Assembly (NCBI GenBank): GCA_003008705.1
Contig: PDUO01000012.1
Location: 510,870-574,869 of the forward strand
Origin: Pezicula radicicola
Lineage: Eukaryota; Ascomycota; Leotiomycetes; Helotiales; Dermateaceae
Length of the DNA stretch: 64,000 bases
Direction: 5' to 3'
Shown piece by piece: positions 34,922-46,398 of this stretch. The notes under the pieces were generated by a model. It was not told the DNA's origin, did no database searches, and saw only the letters and a program-made list of their open reading frames with translations. The number at the start of each line of letters is the position of its first letter. The first letter of the stretch is position 1. The position numbers and the translations under genes are program-made.

Positions 34922-35107
34922 CTATTGGCCTGTGGCGCGTTCTGACTGATATTGCTCGACATCAATACCGGATTCCGAAAGGGTTGTGATGATTTCGGAA
35001 ACCATGTCAATGGTCTTTAGACACTGGAAGATCATGGGGCTCAACCAAGTGTGTGCCGTCGAGTTGGGAAGATCTCCGAATGAACGGTAGCACCCATTCG
35101 AACAGGC
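34922..35107 (-). pseudogene. Isolated terminal-exon-like fragment, unrecognised
   Basis: Sixty-one codons follow a good acceptor (CTCTAG at about 35108-35113) and end at a stop. The frame contains LPNSTAHTWLSPMIFQCLKT and IITTLSESGIDVEQYQ, which reads like real protein. Upstream I could not join it to any open exon on the minus strand: candidate frames in 35110-35460 are broken by stops. It may be the remnant of a decayed gene, or the end of a gene whose other exons I cannot see. I do not recognise the family. Confidence 0.3.
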
Positions 35108-36095
35108 CTAGAGTGAGCAATACAGTCGCTCATCTATCATCAAAATCATCATCAATCACCAGCTCCATCACTAACTCCAAAGCCTCAAGGAGCACCCCAT
35201 CCCAAATTCCCAACCACCATACATAGACTTAAGACCTCGTTCCATTTTCCAATCGAGGACAAGTTAAGAAGATGGCCAGAAGGTGGGCAAAAAAAAGGAT
35301 AAATTGAACATCGATTAAAGTGAGTTATTCGAACTTAACATCTTCGACAAATGCCCAAGCAGCAAAATACTTCGCATACGCCAAATCCCAAAGGCTTTAC
35401 AACCATTCCCATAACGATCAATTTCCCGCTGTTGACATGCTTTAGTAGAAAATTGCATTGCAAGATTTCGGTGTAATGACCGCCTCTGAGTTCATTTGGG
35501 AAGTCCCTCAAACCCGCTCAGGATTAAGTAAATTTAGCTTGGAAAGCATGCGAGACATGAATGATCTGACTGCAAAGCTTCAGCCTGTAGATACTTCTTG
35601 AATTCGCTGCGATCGCCAGTACGTTGTGAGCCAGTGCAGACTCTCTATATTGGATCCCGAAGAATGCCTTCAGCGTCAAAAAAAAAACTTGGAGAGAATA
35701 AGCTGTTTTTGAGCTCGGATTGAGAAACTTTTGCTTTCATTCTGTACGTGTAGGTGAGACAACAGGCTTGAAAATTCTCTTCAACTCAAAACTTGCTTGG
35801 CTGCATTACATGTTGATTAGTGGCCTTTGATTACCACTGCCATTGGAACAGAAGAGACACCGCATAAACACATAATTCCCCTATAAATACAAGAACTATA
35901 GAACTTTGAGAGATGATATTGACATATATGATATCTATTCATCTGCAGAAACTTGTGCAGGTATATAAAAGCAAGTAACTCCAAAATATAACAAAAAAAT
36001 AATCGGGGTCTATAGCAAGGTATTAAGCCCTGTCGGGTCTTCTTCGTACCATCTCAACTCAAAACAAAGGAAAAAAGTTGCACGTCTCGTGTCCA
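35108..36095. other. Intergenic, about 1 kb
   Basis: The 3' flank of the His-rich protein gene and spacer. Minus-strand frames near 35340-35460 have protein-like patches but no continuous exon. Nothing is assigned. Confidence 0.4.
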
Positions 36096-38687
36096 TCATT
36101 GCTTCGTATCAGGGCCCAATATATCACTCACACTCCCAGAACTCGAATGTGAAGGGGTATAATTCCTGAAACCATCTGCCACAACGCTGCCCATTTCTGA
36201 GCCGTCGTTGTCCTCATATGCTGGAAGTTCTTCGCTGTAGAGATCGTCCGAGAAGAGCTGGGCTCGTTCTGAGGGTGCGGCATGTGTGAAGTCGGGTTGA
36301 GAGACAATAGGTGCGGCTGTTTGCTGTGGTGTGGCAGCGACGATATCGCCGACGACTGATGCTGCATTTTGCAATTGAGTAATCTCCTCTGTCATGGTAG
36401 TGGAAAGTCCATCCTCAGCATCACTAATCAACCGCTCGTGCTCAAACTTTTCATCATCGCCCTCATCGGAATCATCGCCATTTCCAGTCATTCTGGCTAG
36501 TAGCTTCTCAATTGCGTTCTTGTGAGCAGCACGGCGGTATGCTCTACGTAATTCACGCTTCTCGCGTCGTGCTTGCCGGGCAGCACGCTTAGATGGCGTA
36601 CAAGTGCGCTTATGAAGGGCAGCCAGCAAGATAGCGAACAGGAAGCCAACCACTGACCATTTGAAAACATGGAGAGCAAACATGAGCCTCGACCTGTGGT
36701 GTCTGGGAGGCCCAGGCATATGATCTGGAGGTGGAGGTGGTCTGTTATTTGGACCATCATGTGGACCTGGGCCATCATGGGGACCTTCAGGCCTGTGCTC
36801 CCCGTCATGTTCTGGTCCATGACCAGGAGGTGGTGGTCTGTTGTCTGGGCCATCGTGAGGGCCTTCAGGCCTGTGCTCCCCTTCATGTTCTGGTCTATGA
36901 TCAGGTGGTGGTGGTCTTCCTGCATCTTTAGGGCCACCATGCTCTGAGTTTTCAGGCCCTTCGCTCTCAGGTCGGTGGCCCTTGTCAAATGGTGGAAGAT
37001 CAAATGTTTCTGCCTCGAATTCTGCTGGCGATCCGTCATGGCGATCGTAGCCATCATGCTCTGAGTTTTCAGGCCCTTCGCTCTCAGGTCGGTGGCCCTT
37101 GTCAAATGGTGGAAGATCAAATGTTTCTGCCTCGAATTCTGCTGGCGATCCGTCATGGCGATCGTAGCCATCATGCTCTTCTTCATGTTGGCCAGGGTTG
37201 GGGTGTCGGTGCCCGCCGTCCATGTGCTCTGGGTGTTCGTGGCCATCCATTGGTGGGCCTCTATGGTCACCTTTCATATGAGCTGGGCGTCCTGATTCTT
37301 CGTTGTGTCCTTGCCCGTGATGTTTGTTCGACGGACGTCTCTCCTCTGGGCTGAGTTCTGGAGGCGAGTGGGGACCGCGATGAGGGTCAGGATGTTCTCC
37401 CCCATCTTCGTGTCCGAAAGGTGAGTGGGGAGGACCCCTGTGCTCTGGGTGAGGCTCGTGGTGAAAGTGAAATGGTGGAGGTGGTGGTCCAGGATGAGGT
37501 CCCTCTCCGGGTCCGTGGTGAGGGAAAGGTGGAGGGCCGTAGCCGTGATTTGGAGGTGGTGGGAAACGACAGACTGGAAGAGGACGCTTGTGAAATGGAG
37601 GAGGATGAGGGTGAGTCGAATTACCCTTTGGAACCTTTGGAGGGCCACGAGTATGGTTCCCATGCTTCTCAAACTCCTTTCCTTTGAATCCATGATGTGG
37701 CTTTCTGTTTGGTGGATGAGGGAAACGGCCAGGGAAGCCTTCCTCAAACTCGTCGTCGCCAACAATGCTACCCACAGCATGGTGTACTGCTCCACGTGCT
37801 TTCCCGACAGCTGCTTTGATGATGCACTTCAAGCTGTCGCATTTGCTGATGTCTTCGTCGCGAAAATCGGAGGCATGTCCAGCAATGGCCTGTTCCTTCT
37901 CAAAGATCATCCACTCAAGCTCCAATAACTGTGATCTCATCCAGTGCAGCTCCGCAATATCATCCTCCATAGAGTGGTGTGGAAAGCCGAAGTCCTTGTG
38001 GCCATGCTCTTCTCCATGACCGTGATGCTCTCCGTGGTAAGGGAAGGGTCTATCTTCCTCTGGTGATGGCCCGTGTGGGAAGTGTGGGCGCTCAGAATCT
38101 GGTCCCTCATGCGAGTGGTGTGGAGCTTTATGACCTGGAACTGATAGGGTTGTCTCGATGTTGATAATCTCAGTGGGTTCCGCTTGTTGGAAAAGAACAG
38201 TAAATCCAACATCATCCAAAGCCTTTCCATCAACAAAATCAACCTTGAACTTCATGAGCTGGAGCTCAGCTTCAAGGCACTCAAATGACCAAGACGCAAC
38301 AGCGATACTCTTGCTTCCTAGTGTGACAGACCCTTGACCAACCCAAAGCTCTCCCTCCAGGGTTTGTGGTAGAACCTGGCCATCGACTGTGACATTTCCG
38401 TAACCGCAAGCTTCAACGGATGGGAGAACATCAAGACGAAAGCTTAGCGGTTGACTGTTCCAGTCATCAGCTGACCTCGAATCCTTAGGGTCAACACTGA
38501 TGAGTGCAAATGACTGGTCTTTATGAAGGTGGTGATTAGCTAGGTGGTTCAGCAAGATGCTAGGCAGAGAGTTCCTACCAGTTACACGCTCACTGTCCCA
38601 TTCTGGTCCATGTCCACGGTCGGGCACTGCAGCCGAAGTTGCCAATGCTGGTGCAAGCACTAGAGCAGCCTTCAGAAGGCCGCGCAT
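36096..38687 (-). CDS. Large His/Pro-rich single-pass membrane protein, uncharacterised
   Basis: An intronless 863-residue protein whose function I do not recognise. Signal peptide at about 1-20 (MRGLLKAALVLAPALATSAA). Residues about 25-180 form a more ordinary folded-looking ectodomain with a few cysteines. Residues about 185-665 are extremely rich in His, Pro, Gly, Glu and Asp (PPPPFHFHHEPHPEHRGPP-like sequence). This includes two tandem 39-residue units at about 506-583. A transmembrane helix follows at about 668-692. The tail (~170 residues) starts strongly basic (KRAARQARREKRELRRAYRR), then is acidic, with ELPAYED near the end, similar to L/PPxY ubiquitin-ligase docking motifs. The His-rich ectodomain suggests divalent metal binding at the cell surface, which is inference only. 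Confidence 0.8.
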   Translation of the reverse strand: MRGLLKAALVLAPALATSAAVPDRGHGPEWDSERVTGRNSLPSILLNHLANHHLHKDQSFALISVDPKDSRSADDWNSQPLSFRLDVLPSVEACGYGNVTVDGQVLPQTLEGELWVGQGSVTLGSKSIAVASWSFECLEAELQLMKFKVDFVDGKALDDVGFTVLFQQAEPTEIINIETTLSVPGHKAPHHSHEGPDSERPHFPHGPSPEEDRPFPYHGEHHGHGEEHGHKDFGFPHHSMEDDIAELHWMRSQLLELEWMIFEKEQAIAGHASDFRDEDISKCDSLKCIIKAAVGKARGAVHHAVGSIVGDDEFEEGFPGRFPHPPNRKPHHGFKGKEFEKHGNHTRGPPKVPKGNSTHPHPPPFHKRPLPVCRFPPPPNHGYGPPPFPHHGPGEGPHPGPPPPPFHFHHEPHPEHRGPPHSPFGHEDGGEHPDPHRGPHSPPELSPEERRPSNKHHGQGHNEESGRPAHMKGDHRGPPMDGHEHPEHMDGGHRHPNPGQHEEEHDGYDRHDGSPAEFEAETFDLPPFDKGHRPESEGPENSEHDGYDRHDGSPAEFEAETFDLPPFDKGHRPESEGPENSEHGGPKDAGRPPPPDHRPEHEGEHRPEGPHDGPDNRPPPPGHGPEHDGEHRPEGPHDGPGPHDGPNNRPPPPPDHMPGPPRHHRSRLMFALHVFKWSVVGFLFAILLAALHKRTCTPSKRAARQARREKRELRRAYRRAAHKNAIEKLLARMTGNGDDSDEGDDEKFEHERLISDAEDGLSTTMTEEITQLQNAASVVGDIVAATPQQTAAPIVSQPDFTHAAPSERAQLFSDDLYSEELPAYEDNDGSEMGSVVADGFRNYTPSHSSSGSVSDILGPDTKQ
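36938..37171. repeat. Two tandem 117-bp coding repeats
   Basis: Units at 36938-37054 and 37055-37171 encode identical 39-residue segments (containing DGYDRHDGSPAEFEAETFDL) in the His-rich ectodomain. The first bases of a further copy continue at 37172. Near-identity at DNA level points to recent unequal exchange. Confidence 0.92.
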
Positions 38688-39513
38688 ATTGAATAGCGAA
38701 CCAAAATCCGGCGGTTTCGGTTAAAAGCAACAAAAAAAAAGAGGAAAGAAGACTTCAGCAGCGTTCGCGATACTACAGCAAATCGGTGCCTAGACGAAGA
38801 TTAAACAGCAAACATGGGAAGGAATGGAAGAAAAGAGGAAGGCTGAAGGATTAAAGACCAAAAGTGTACGTCCTTGCTGCGCAATCTTGTGGTCTTAGGG
38901 GATGCGTATATCGGTGGGGGGCAATTCGGCCTAACCCAATTTGCACTTGCTGACGACGACTCCTGGCAGAACTGAGTGAAGAGAAACGCACAGGCGGGCT
39001 GTAAGGCAGCGAATCAAACGCGCACAAACCGACAAATTGATTGTGAAGTCGATGATGAAATTGCGGCGGTTACGAGTCTCAATGTAGATCTGTACGGAAG
39101 AGGACCCTCTTAGACAGAATAGACCAAATAAACAAGCCTTTGATCGCCAGAGTCGTGGATAACGGATTCGTGGTTGAATTTGCAATTGTTGCTGTGAAAG
39201 TGGTTTGTCGGACAAAAACGTCGAGAAAGAAAAGTGAAGTACTTCGTAACACGAGAGTCGGCAAGTCGGCGAGTCGGTAAGTGGGCGCGTTACCTTCGTA
39301 CCAACTCCGTAGGCAATAATAATAATCCTGCCCTGCGCCTCAGCCTCATCCATCGTCTGCGCCTCACCCACCTTCCACCAGTTCCTTTCACCTTTCGGGA
39401 GAGCTCTGGCACAAACCGATTACGGCAGCCTCAACGAACCAAACGAACCTGCAATATCAAACCCAGGTCAAACACATCTTACTACGCCATTTCAATATAT
39501 CCCCGCCTTCACT
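38688..39513. promoter_or_regulatory. Divergent promoter region, His-rich protein / LSm4
   Basis: About 0.8 kb between two head-to-head genes. A 146-codon minus-strand frame (38931-39371) has no domain and is probably chance. No specific motif is identified. Confidence 0.4.
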
Positions 39514-40122
39514 ATGGTACGTACTCTTGCAGCGCGCGCGTGTACATGAGCGCATTTTGGTCACCTTTCAATGCTTGAGCCAAGCTGACTTGCGCACCAC
39601 CATTTAGCTTCCTCTCGGCCTCCTCACAGCCGCGCAAGGCCATCCGATGTTGGTGGAACTCAAGAATGGAGAGACCTTGAACGGACACCTAGTGACGTGC
39701 GATACCTGGATGAACTTGACCTTGAAGGAGGTTGTGCAGACGAGTCCGGTACGTCTGGACTTTACCCCTCCGACCCCACATGCTGTCATTTTGTACCCAG
39801 TCGGTTATGCGCCTGAGCTAATAATGTTCCGTAGGAAGGAGACAGATTCTTCAGAGTTGCAGAGGTGTATGTGAAAGGCAATAATGTACGTAGCTAAGCA
39901 GCTGGGGAGCAAGACGAAAGGGGCTGATAGGACGTGCAGATTAAATACCTACGAGTACCCGATGAGATCATAGATTTGGTCAAGGACCAGCAACAAGGTC
40001 AGCAGGGTGGATACAGAGGACGCGGAGGCTCTCGAGGAGGTGACCGTGGTGGTAGAGGCGGCGATAGAGGGCGTGGAGGAAGAGGTGGTGGGCGGGGTCG
40101 TGGTAGGGGAAGAGGGGATTGA
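39514..40122 (+). CDS. lsm4: U6 snRNA-associated Sm-like protein LSm4
   Basis: A subunit of the LSm2-8 ring that binds the U6 snRNA 3' end and of the LSm1-7 ring in mRNA decapping. Four exons (39514-39516, 39608-39748, 39835-39885, 39940-40122) give 125 residues. The first coding exon is the ATG alone, immediately followed by GTACGT. The Sm fold is clear: [35 protein letters not shown] and [20 protein letters not shown]. The C-terminus is an RGG-rich tail, typical of LSm4 and linked to P-body assembly. Confidence 0.95.
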
Positions 40123-40579
40123 TTTGACATAGGGAAAACTTCAGGCAATTCTATATGGGCAGATGATGGACTATCCCCTGAACGAAGGCATAAAGTGAAA
40201 AACTGGAACGCCATATTTCCAGACACAGGAGTGCTGGAGATTCCACAAGATAGATTCAGAGAAGCATCGAGCTTGGGAGGACGAATGCTTTCTGGGGCAA
40301 CAAGATAGCCCAAATTCGCAGCACTAATGCTTGCACCTGTTGCAGTAGGGCAACCGCATCGATTGTTTCCAGCGATGCCTTTTCAATTTCAAGATGTCTA
40401 ATATCATCCAACCACGACTCTAGTACTTTCGTACTTTCGTACAAAAATACATTGTTGCTTGGCTATCCCCTGCAGCCTAATGACGCCCAAAGCTCCACGT
40501 GACTCCAGACGAGGCTGAACCAGGCTTCAAATTTCGCGACCTCCGCTGAGCTTCCAACATCCAAACATCAACTACCCCC
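40123..40579. other. Intergenic between LSm4 and PPR gene
   Basis: A 457-bp spacer between co-directional genes. No gene or motif is recognised. A CACGTG occurs at about 40496-40501, some 80 bp upstream of the PPR start codon. Confidence 0.4.
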
Positions 40580-42495
40580 ATGCAAGTAAATCGAATGCCA
40601 CTCGACGGACTATGGCGCTGTCTCTGTCCTTCGGTACATACGGTTGCCCTTGTTCGTCCTCAATATTCTCTCTCGGCGTTACGAAAGCTTCATGTAAGGA
40701 CACGAATCAGTGACAAAAAGCCGTCGCATCGGAGCTTCCATAACTCAACCAGGTGCTTAGAGAACGGTGTCAAGAAACTTATTCCATTGCCGACAGAAAA
40801 TAATCCGAAACCAACGAAAGGTGTCATTGAGGATTTATACAAATATCTATGGGACTTAAGATTCGAACAAGGACGGTATGAGCAGATTCTGAAGGTGATT
40901 GACTATCTAGTCAAGGATATGGGAGAGAAACCTAGTTTGACACATTACGATGCGTTGATTTGGGCGAATGCAGATCCTCAACATGGAAGTGTGGAGGTTG
41001 TGCGTAATCTGTTGAAAGAGATGGAAGATGCGAAGATTGGGGCGGATTCGGGGCTTTACCATACCGTGCTGAAGGTATGCTGAAGCTCAGCCTGCATGGA
41101 TTATATACGGAACTATGGCTGATCTTGTGTTGTAGGTTCTGACCATACATCCTGACTATGCACTCCGAATTCAAATATTACATGAAATGAAAGAACGATG
41201 GCTTTCACTAACTCCAGATGGTTTGCATGATCTTATTGTCGGGCTTCTTCGCGATCGCGAATTCGAAGTGGCCAAGGATAAATTGGAATATATGCATGAG
41301 CAGGAAATTAGGGTCGAACCATGGCTCTATGACATATTCATATATCAACTCTGCGAGATAGACGAACTGGACGAGGCGCTCAAGCTGCTACAGTATCAAG
41401 CCGAATGTGGTAAAACAGTCACACCGTATATGTGGTACTATCTGTTTGATACTTTCACTAGCTCTTTCCATGTAAGTGTTCTCTACTACTTTTCTCAGTC
41501 ATTTAAGGGCTGACAGCATTCCCTGTTAGTATGAAGGCACGAGATACATTTGGGATATGAAAGTCAAACCCGGCCATCTTAACCCTTCAGACGGAATGTG
41601 CACCAATATACTGAATACAGTAGCCCGACACCCAGGTGGCGATGCACAGCTTGCAACGTCTGCGCTCCGCATTCTCTCAAACCGCAAGACGAATATTTCA
41701 ACCTATCATTATGAGGCTCTCCTTTCAGCTTATTTGAAGTCCTCCGATATGAAGACCGCCTTCCGAATTCTAAACATCATGGAAAGAGCCGGACACACTC
41801 TATCGAACGCTAATACGCGTCCATTCTATCTTCATCTCTCCCAAGCCAAACATCTTTGCAATGAAGCCTGGGATGTTCTCATCACACTCCATTCCGAAGG
41901 TCGCTCTATTCCAACAGCTGCCGTGAACGTTGTGATCGAATCTACCGCGTCTTGTGGCGAGTTCGACCTCGCACTAGACCGCTACAAGCAACTACACCAA
42001 GTATGCGATGGTGGTCCAAACACTGACACCTTTAATGCTCTTTTCCAGCCAATAAAAAATCAAACAAAAAATAGCAAAACTCTTGCGATGTTTCTAGTTT
42101 CCGAAATGAAAGCACTTAGGGTGAAACCCAATAGCCTAACATATGATCGACTCATCTTGGTCTGTCTTGTAGAAGATGATTATGAGGATGCCTTCCGATA
42201 TCTAGAAGAGATGACTGTCGTAGGCAAAAGCTTAACGACCAATGAGGAGGTAGAAAATCAGGAAGATGGAACGAAGACAAAGGAGCAAGGTTGGTGGATG
42301 CGGCCTGGGACGGCGGCCGCGTTCGTGAACAAGTGTGCGAACGCTGGTGACTTGCGAGCTTGGGAGCTTCTTAAGAACATGGAAGAGAGGGGTATGCCTA
42401 CTTTTAAGCTGACGGAAGTAGTCAGGTCTAAAATAGGAAGTAAGGAGAGAATAGGGCTGAGGCCTAGGCCTAGAACCAATTTACATTGGGGGTAG
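40580..42495 (+). CDS. Mitochondrial pentatricopeptide repeat protein
   Basis: A predicted organellar RNA-binding protein that would act in mitochondrial RNA processing, stability or translation. Three exons (40580-41074, 41136-41471, 41530-42495) give 598 residues. The N-terminus is basic and hydroxylated with Arg residues and few acids, like a mitochondrial targeting sequence. The body has degenerate 35-residue helical hairpins such as [40 protein letters not shown] and [20 protein letters not shown]. The closing region contains [20 protein letters not shown]. Which fungal PPR orthologue it is cannot be fixed from sequence alone. Confidence 0.85.
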
Positions 42496-44211
42496 TTGTA
42501 CAAAAATATATCAACATAATGTCTCCTTTTATTGTTTTGTTCATATTCGATTCAATGAAGTCCACACTCCGTAACAGAAGTATGGTTTCTAGGCGGCAAG
42601 ATTAGGTTTTGGATGGATGCGAGTGTGCAAGGTTTCGTCTTGCAAATTAACCAACCTAGTCATACTCGGAATTCATTTCCTTAAAAGAAATAAACAGAGC
42701 GCTACTAGTAGGTAAGCGGAACCTTTTTGCAGAGTTTAAAAAAAAAGGCATTTAAATCTGTAAAATCAGCTCCAGTGATACCATCTCATATCTGAAATAC
42801 CCTTCTGCTCGCTTAAAGAGAGAGAGACAGGCTTTGAGCTCAACATGGCAAATTCATTCTTTTGCCTGCTGTCACTAGTAATCTAATTGTTTTGGAGTCG
42901 AGGTTGGGATTGAGGTTGGGGTAGGGTTCATGGTAACTTCCACGCACTCAAGATGTAACATCACTACGAGGACTCAATGCCCACATTGCACTCAAGGACT
43001 AAACTTGGAATTCTTCTAGAACTGTGTCCACTTCTCCAAGAATGATATCGATTGATAATCCGAAAATATATTTTTCATAGAAACTTGACTACCGACCGGA
43101 ACTTGGGTAAATAGAGATGACTCTGGGCTTAGGGCATTGGTATTTAAAGGGAAAGAGGACCAAGAGTGTACTTGGTCTACACAGAGGCAAAGAAACTTAG
43201 TTTTGAATTCAGCACCGTTTAGAATCATGTTGTTGATGACCACAATTAAGAGAGGTGGACTAGGTCGGGTTACTACTCATACGTCTAATCATGTTTGAAG
43301 AGTGAGCTACCTAAGCTGCAATCAGATGCAGACGTGCCTGATTGGAGATTTTGGGGGGAATGTTATTAGGATAACGCAGCTATGACAACACGAAAACAGT
43401 GGATAAGTAAAATAAGTGCGCTAGGCGTTAAGTTTAGCAAAGGGGAGTAAGTTTAATGTAGAATAATGTTATTTTTTTTTAGAACTATCATATGCTATTT
43501 CTAAGTAGAAAATGGGTTGTTGATGTTTACACCTCATTCTAAAAACTAGAACTTTTTAATTAAAACAAGGCATCTCTATACACCTATTCTTATCACCTCC
43601 CTCCGAGCTCAAAACGAGTTAGTCGCTTAAGCAATTTAAACATATTCAGATGGTAGACGAGGCTATTCCTTACAATGGACCGTCTATTTAGATAACAAAG
43701 TAGTAGTACCTATACCAAAATAAAGATAAAATCAATTCTGGATAAGTATTGTTAACCTTTTTTTTTTACAGCTGTCATCTATATTCTTGTTGTTATGGGC
43801 ACATTGGATATCGTGGGTCTTCGTGGCAAAAATTTATTCAATTGCTTAGGTACACAATGTTAACACATCAAAGAAAGCTAGCTATTAGCAAGACGCTTAT
43901 TCATTTTGTGTGCTCGACTAGACTTTGTGTTGGACTTCTCTGTACCACACTTCTTCCTAAGTCCCTTTCTACTAACTTTGTCTCTTGCTTGTCTAAGATT
44001 TTCTATTGAATTAGGTATCTTTACCAGCATCCTCTGTATTTCGCAGATTGCGAGCAGCTGAATATGGAAACATGAACATCCAGAAGAAGAATATTTTCTG
44101 CAATATATACATTACTGGCATATCAACATAAACAGTCATTACTCAACATATATCAAATAATCATCATATCAAACCCATCATCACATCCCTCATCACACCC
44201 CCACCCAAACC
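42496..44211. other. 1.7-kb gene-poor spacer between convergent genes
   Basis: AT-rich, especially after 43440, with homopolymer A/T runs. Short frames (43016-43243, 43749-44009) show no domain. No transposon ends were found by eye. Confidence 0.45.
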
Positions 44212-46398
44212 CTAAACCTCAGCATGATCAACCTCCAATCCTCCCTTCTCAGCATCAGTACCATCAAAATGCACACCCCTCAACTGCGCCTCAATCTGTC
44301 TAATCCTCGTTTTCTCCTCATGAGCCGCCGTATCCCCAAACACGAGGTCCATATCCTCCAACGTCTTACCTCTCGTCTCCGGAACGAAGAAGTAGGTAAA
44401 GAACAAAGCGAGGAGACAGAATACGGCGAAAAAGATGTAGGTCCCCCAGGTTATGGATGCTAGCATGTCGGGTGTTACTAGTCCGATTATGAAATTGCAC
44501 ATCCAGGTTGTGGATGTTGTTATTGAGATTGCTTTGGAGCGGATTGCTAGGTTGAAGATTTCGGAGGGGAGGACCCATCCGATTGGAGCTTTTGGGTATG
44601 TTAGTTTAATGTTGCCCTTTTCTTTCGGGGAGAAATGGGGGTTTAGTTCTTACCGAATGAGTATGAGAAGTTGATATCGTAGATATAGATGAAGGCAATG
44701 CCTACCCAACCTGCTACCTTGTGGTTTGGAAGGTTGGAACCGTATGCACCGATGATTGCTCCGACTATAACTAGTGAGATACAGGTACCGGCAGCTCCAC
44801 ACATGAGTAATGGACGTCTTCCGACTTTGTCAATGAATAGGACTGCTGGAATTGTGCTGAGACAGTTGACGATGCCGTAGACACCGGTCGCGAGGAGAGA
44901 TGTCTATACGAAGAAATTAGTTGTGTCGTTAAGGGGCGAATTTCAGTTAGACATACAGTATTTCCATTTAAACCAAGAGAGGCGAACATGGTGGGAGCAT
45001 AATAAATCATGGCTGAAATAGTTAGTTCATGACATCAATATTCTGCAAGAAGGTCGACTTACCATTACATCCCATGAACTGCTGGAAGAACATAATACAG
45101 CATCCAACAGCAAGTCGTCTAAATCTTCCCATGTTACTGACAAGAGATATATACTAAAACAAATCAATAATTGTCTTCTCACTTCAACAGGAAATACTAA
45201 CCTGCGCAACCTGTAATTTAAATCCAGAAAGTCCAGCATAGTGATCCCTAACAAAAGCATTCTCAAGCATAATAGAAGCTTTAATATCCAAAACTTCAGC
45301 AACAATATGAGCGTTGTCGGCGGGAAGACGACGCAGTTTAGATAGGACTTTGTAGGCTTCCTCGTCCCTTTCATTCATGAGAAGCCATCGGGGACTGTCG
45401 GGATAGAAAAACATTCCAATGCCAAGGACAAGAGCTGGAAATATTTGAAGGGCTAATGGGATTCTCCAGGCTGCGTCGCTTTGGCCGGTACAACCATTTG
45501 GACCGACATCAACGTAGGGGTTGAATGTTCGATCGGATGCGGTTCCACCTGTGTATGGAATATTTGGTGCGCATCTTGTTCCGCCGATGTAGTGAGTTCC
45601 GTAGTCTATCCAAAAGCTTGCAAGAATTCCAATGGTGATGGAAACTATATTTGGTCAAGATAGTCAGTATAGTGTCATAGTGAAAGCATGCAATAGTCGC
45701 TTACGCTGCTGCAAAACCACAAGACCACCGCGAATTTCGGGTGTCGAAGCCTTTGAAATATTAGCAGTTGTAAAAGTGGCTGAGAACCAAATGCCATACC
45801 TCGGAAATGTATAATGGAATTACCATAGTCAACATGCCAACTGCTAGACCAGCAATAGCACGTCCTTCCTGGAATTAGCGTCTTTCAGAGCCGCCTAGAC
45901 TTGAATGACTTACCAATAAAAAGCATAGTTATAGTGACAGCTCCTGCCTGAATTGAAGACCCGATCACGAAGATGACAACTGCAAGCATCATATCGAATT
46001 TTCTACCCAGTCTGTCGGCAATTGGGCCGTTGAGAAGAGAGCCAAACCACGCAGCTAGGAACACCAAGTTATTATAATCGTAGAAAAAGATGCAAGAGAT
46101 CACTCACTCAACAAGATAGTAGACACAAACCACCCCTTGAATCCTGAATCCATGAAAATCTTAGGAAAAGAAGCTCCCCAAGACTCCATGGTCAAGACAC
46201 CTGACACGACTCCTTGATCATAGCCGAACAAGAAACCACCTAGAGAAGCGAACTATTGATCTAGAGGTTAGCGATAGTACCTAACAAGAGGACAAACAAT
46301 CTCACCAATGCTACTCCAAGAAGGTAAGAATTCTCCAAAATGGCACCAAGGCCCTGCTTTTTCTGCATTGTAGCAGCAGATTGAGATGTTTCCACCAT
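44212..46398 (-). CDS. MFS sugar transporter (sugar porter family)
   Basis: A 12-helix plasma-membrane sugar uniporter or proton symporter. Ten exons (46398-46306, 46252-46108, 46054-45914, 45864-45800, 45750-45705, 45644-45202, 45153-45063, 45012-44957, 44903-44654, 44588-44212) give 568 residues, and all phases close. Signature motifs are FGYDQGVVSGVL in helix 1, GPIADRLGRK in loop 2-3, FYPDSPRWLL after helix 6, FFQQFMGCNAMIYYAP in helix 7 and VPETRGKTLEDMD after helix 12. The call of the family is secure, but the substrate (hexose, pentose, disaccharide) is not determinable. Both flanks are gene-poor. Confidence 0.93.

Noticed and set aside
38931..39371. A 146-codon minus-strand frame between the His-rich protein and LSm4.
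   Set aside because: It lacks recognisable features and lies in a divergent promoter region; it is probably chance.
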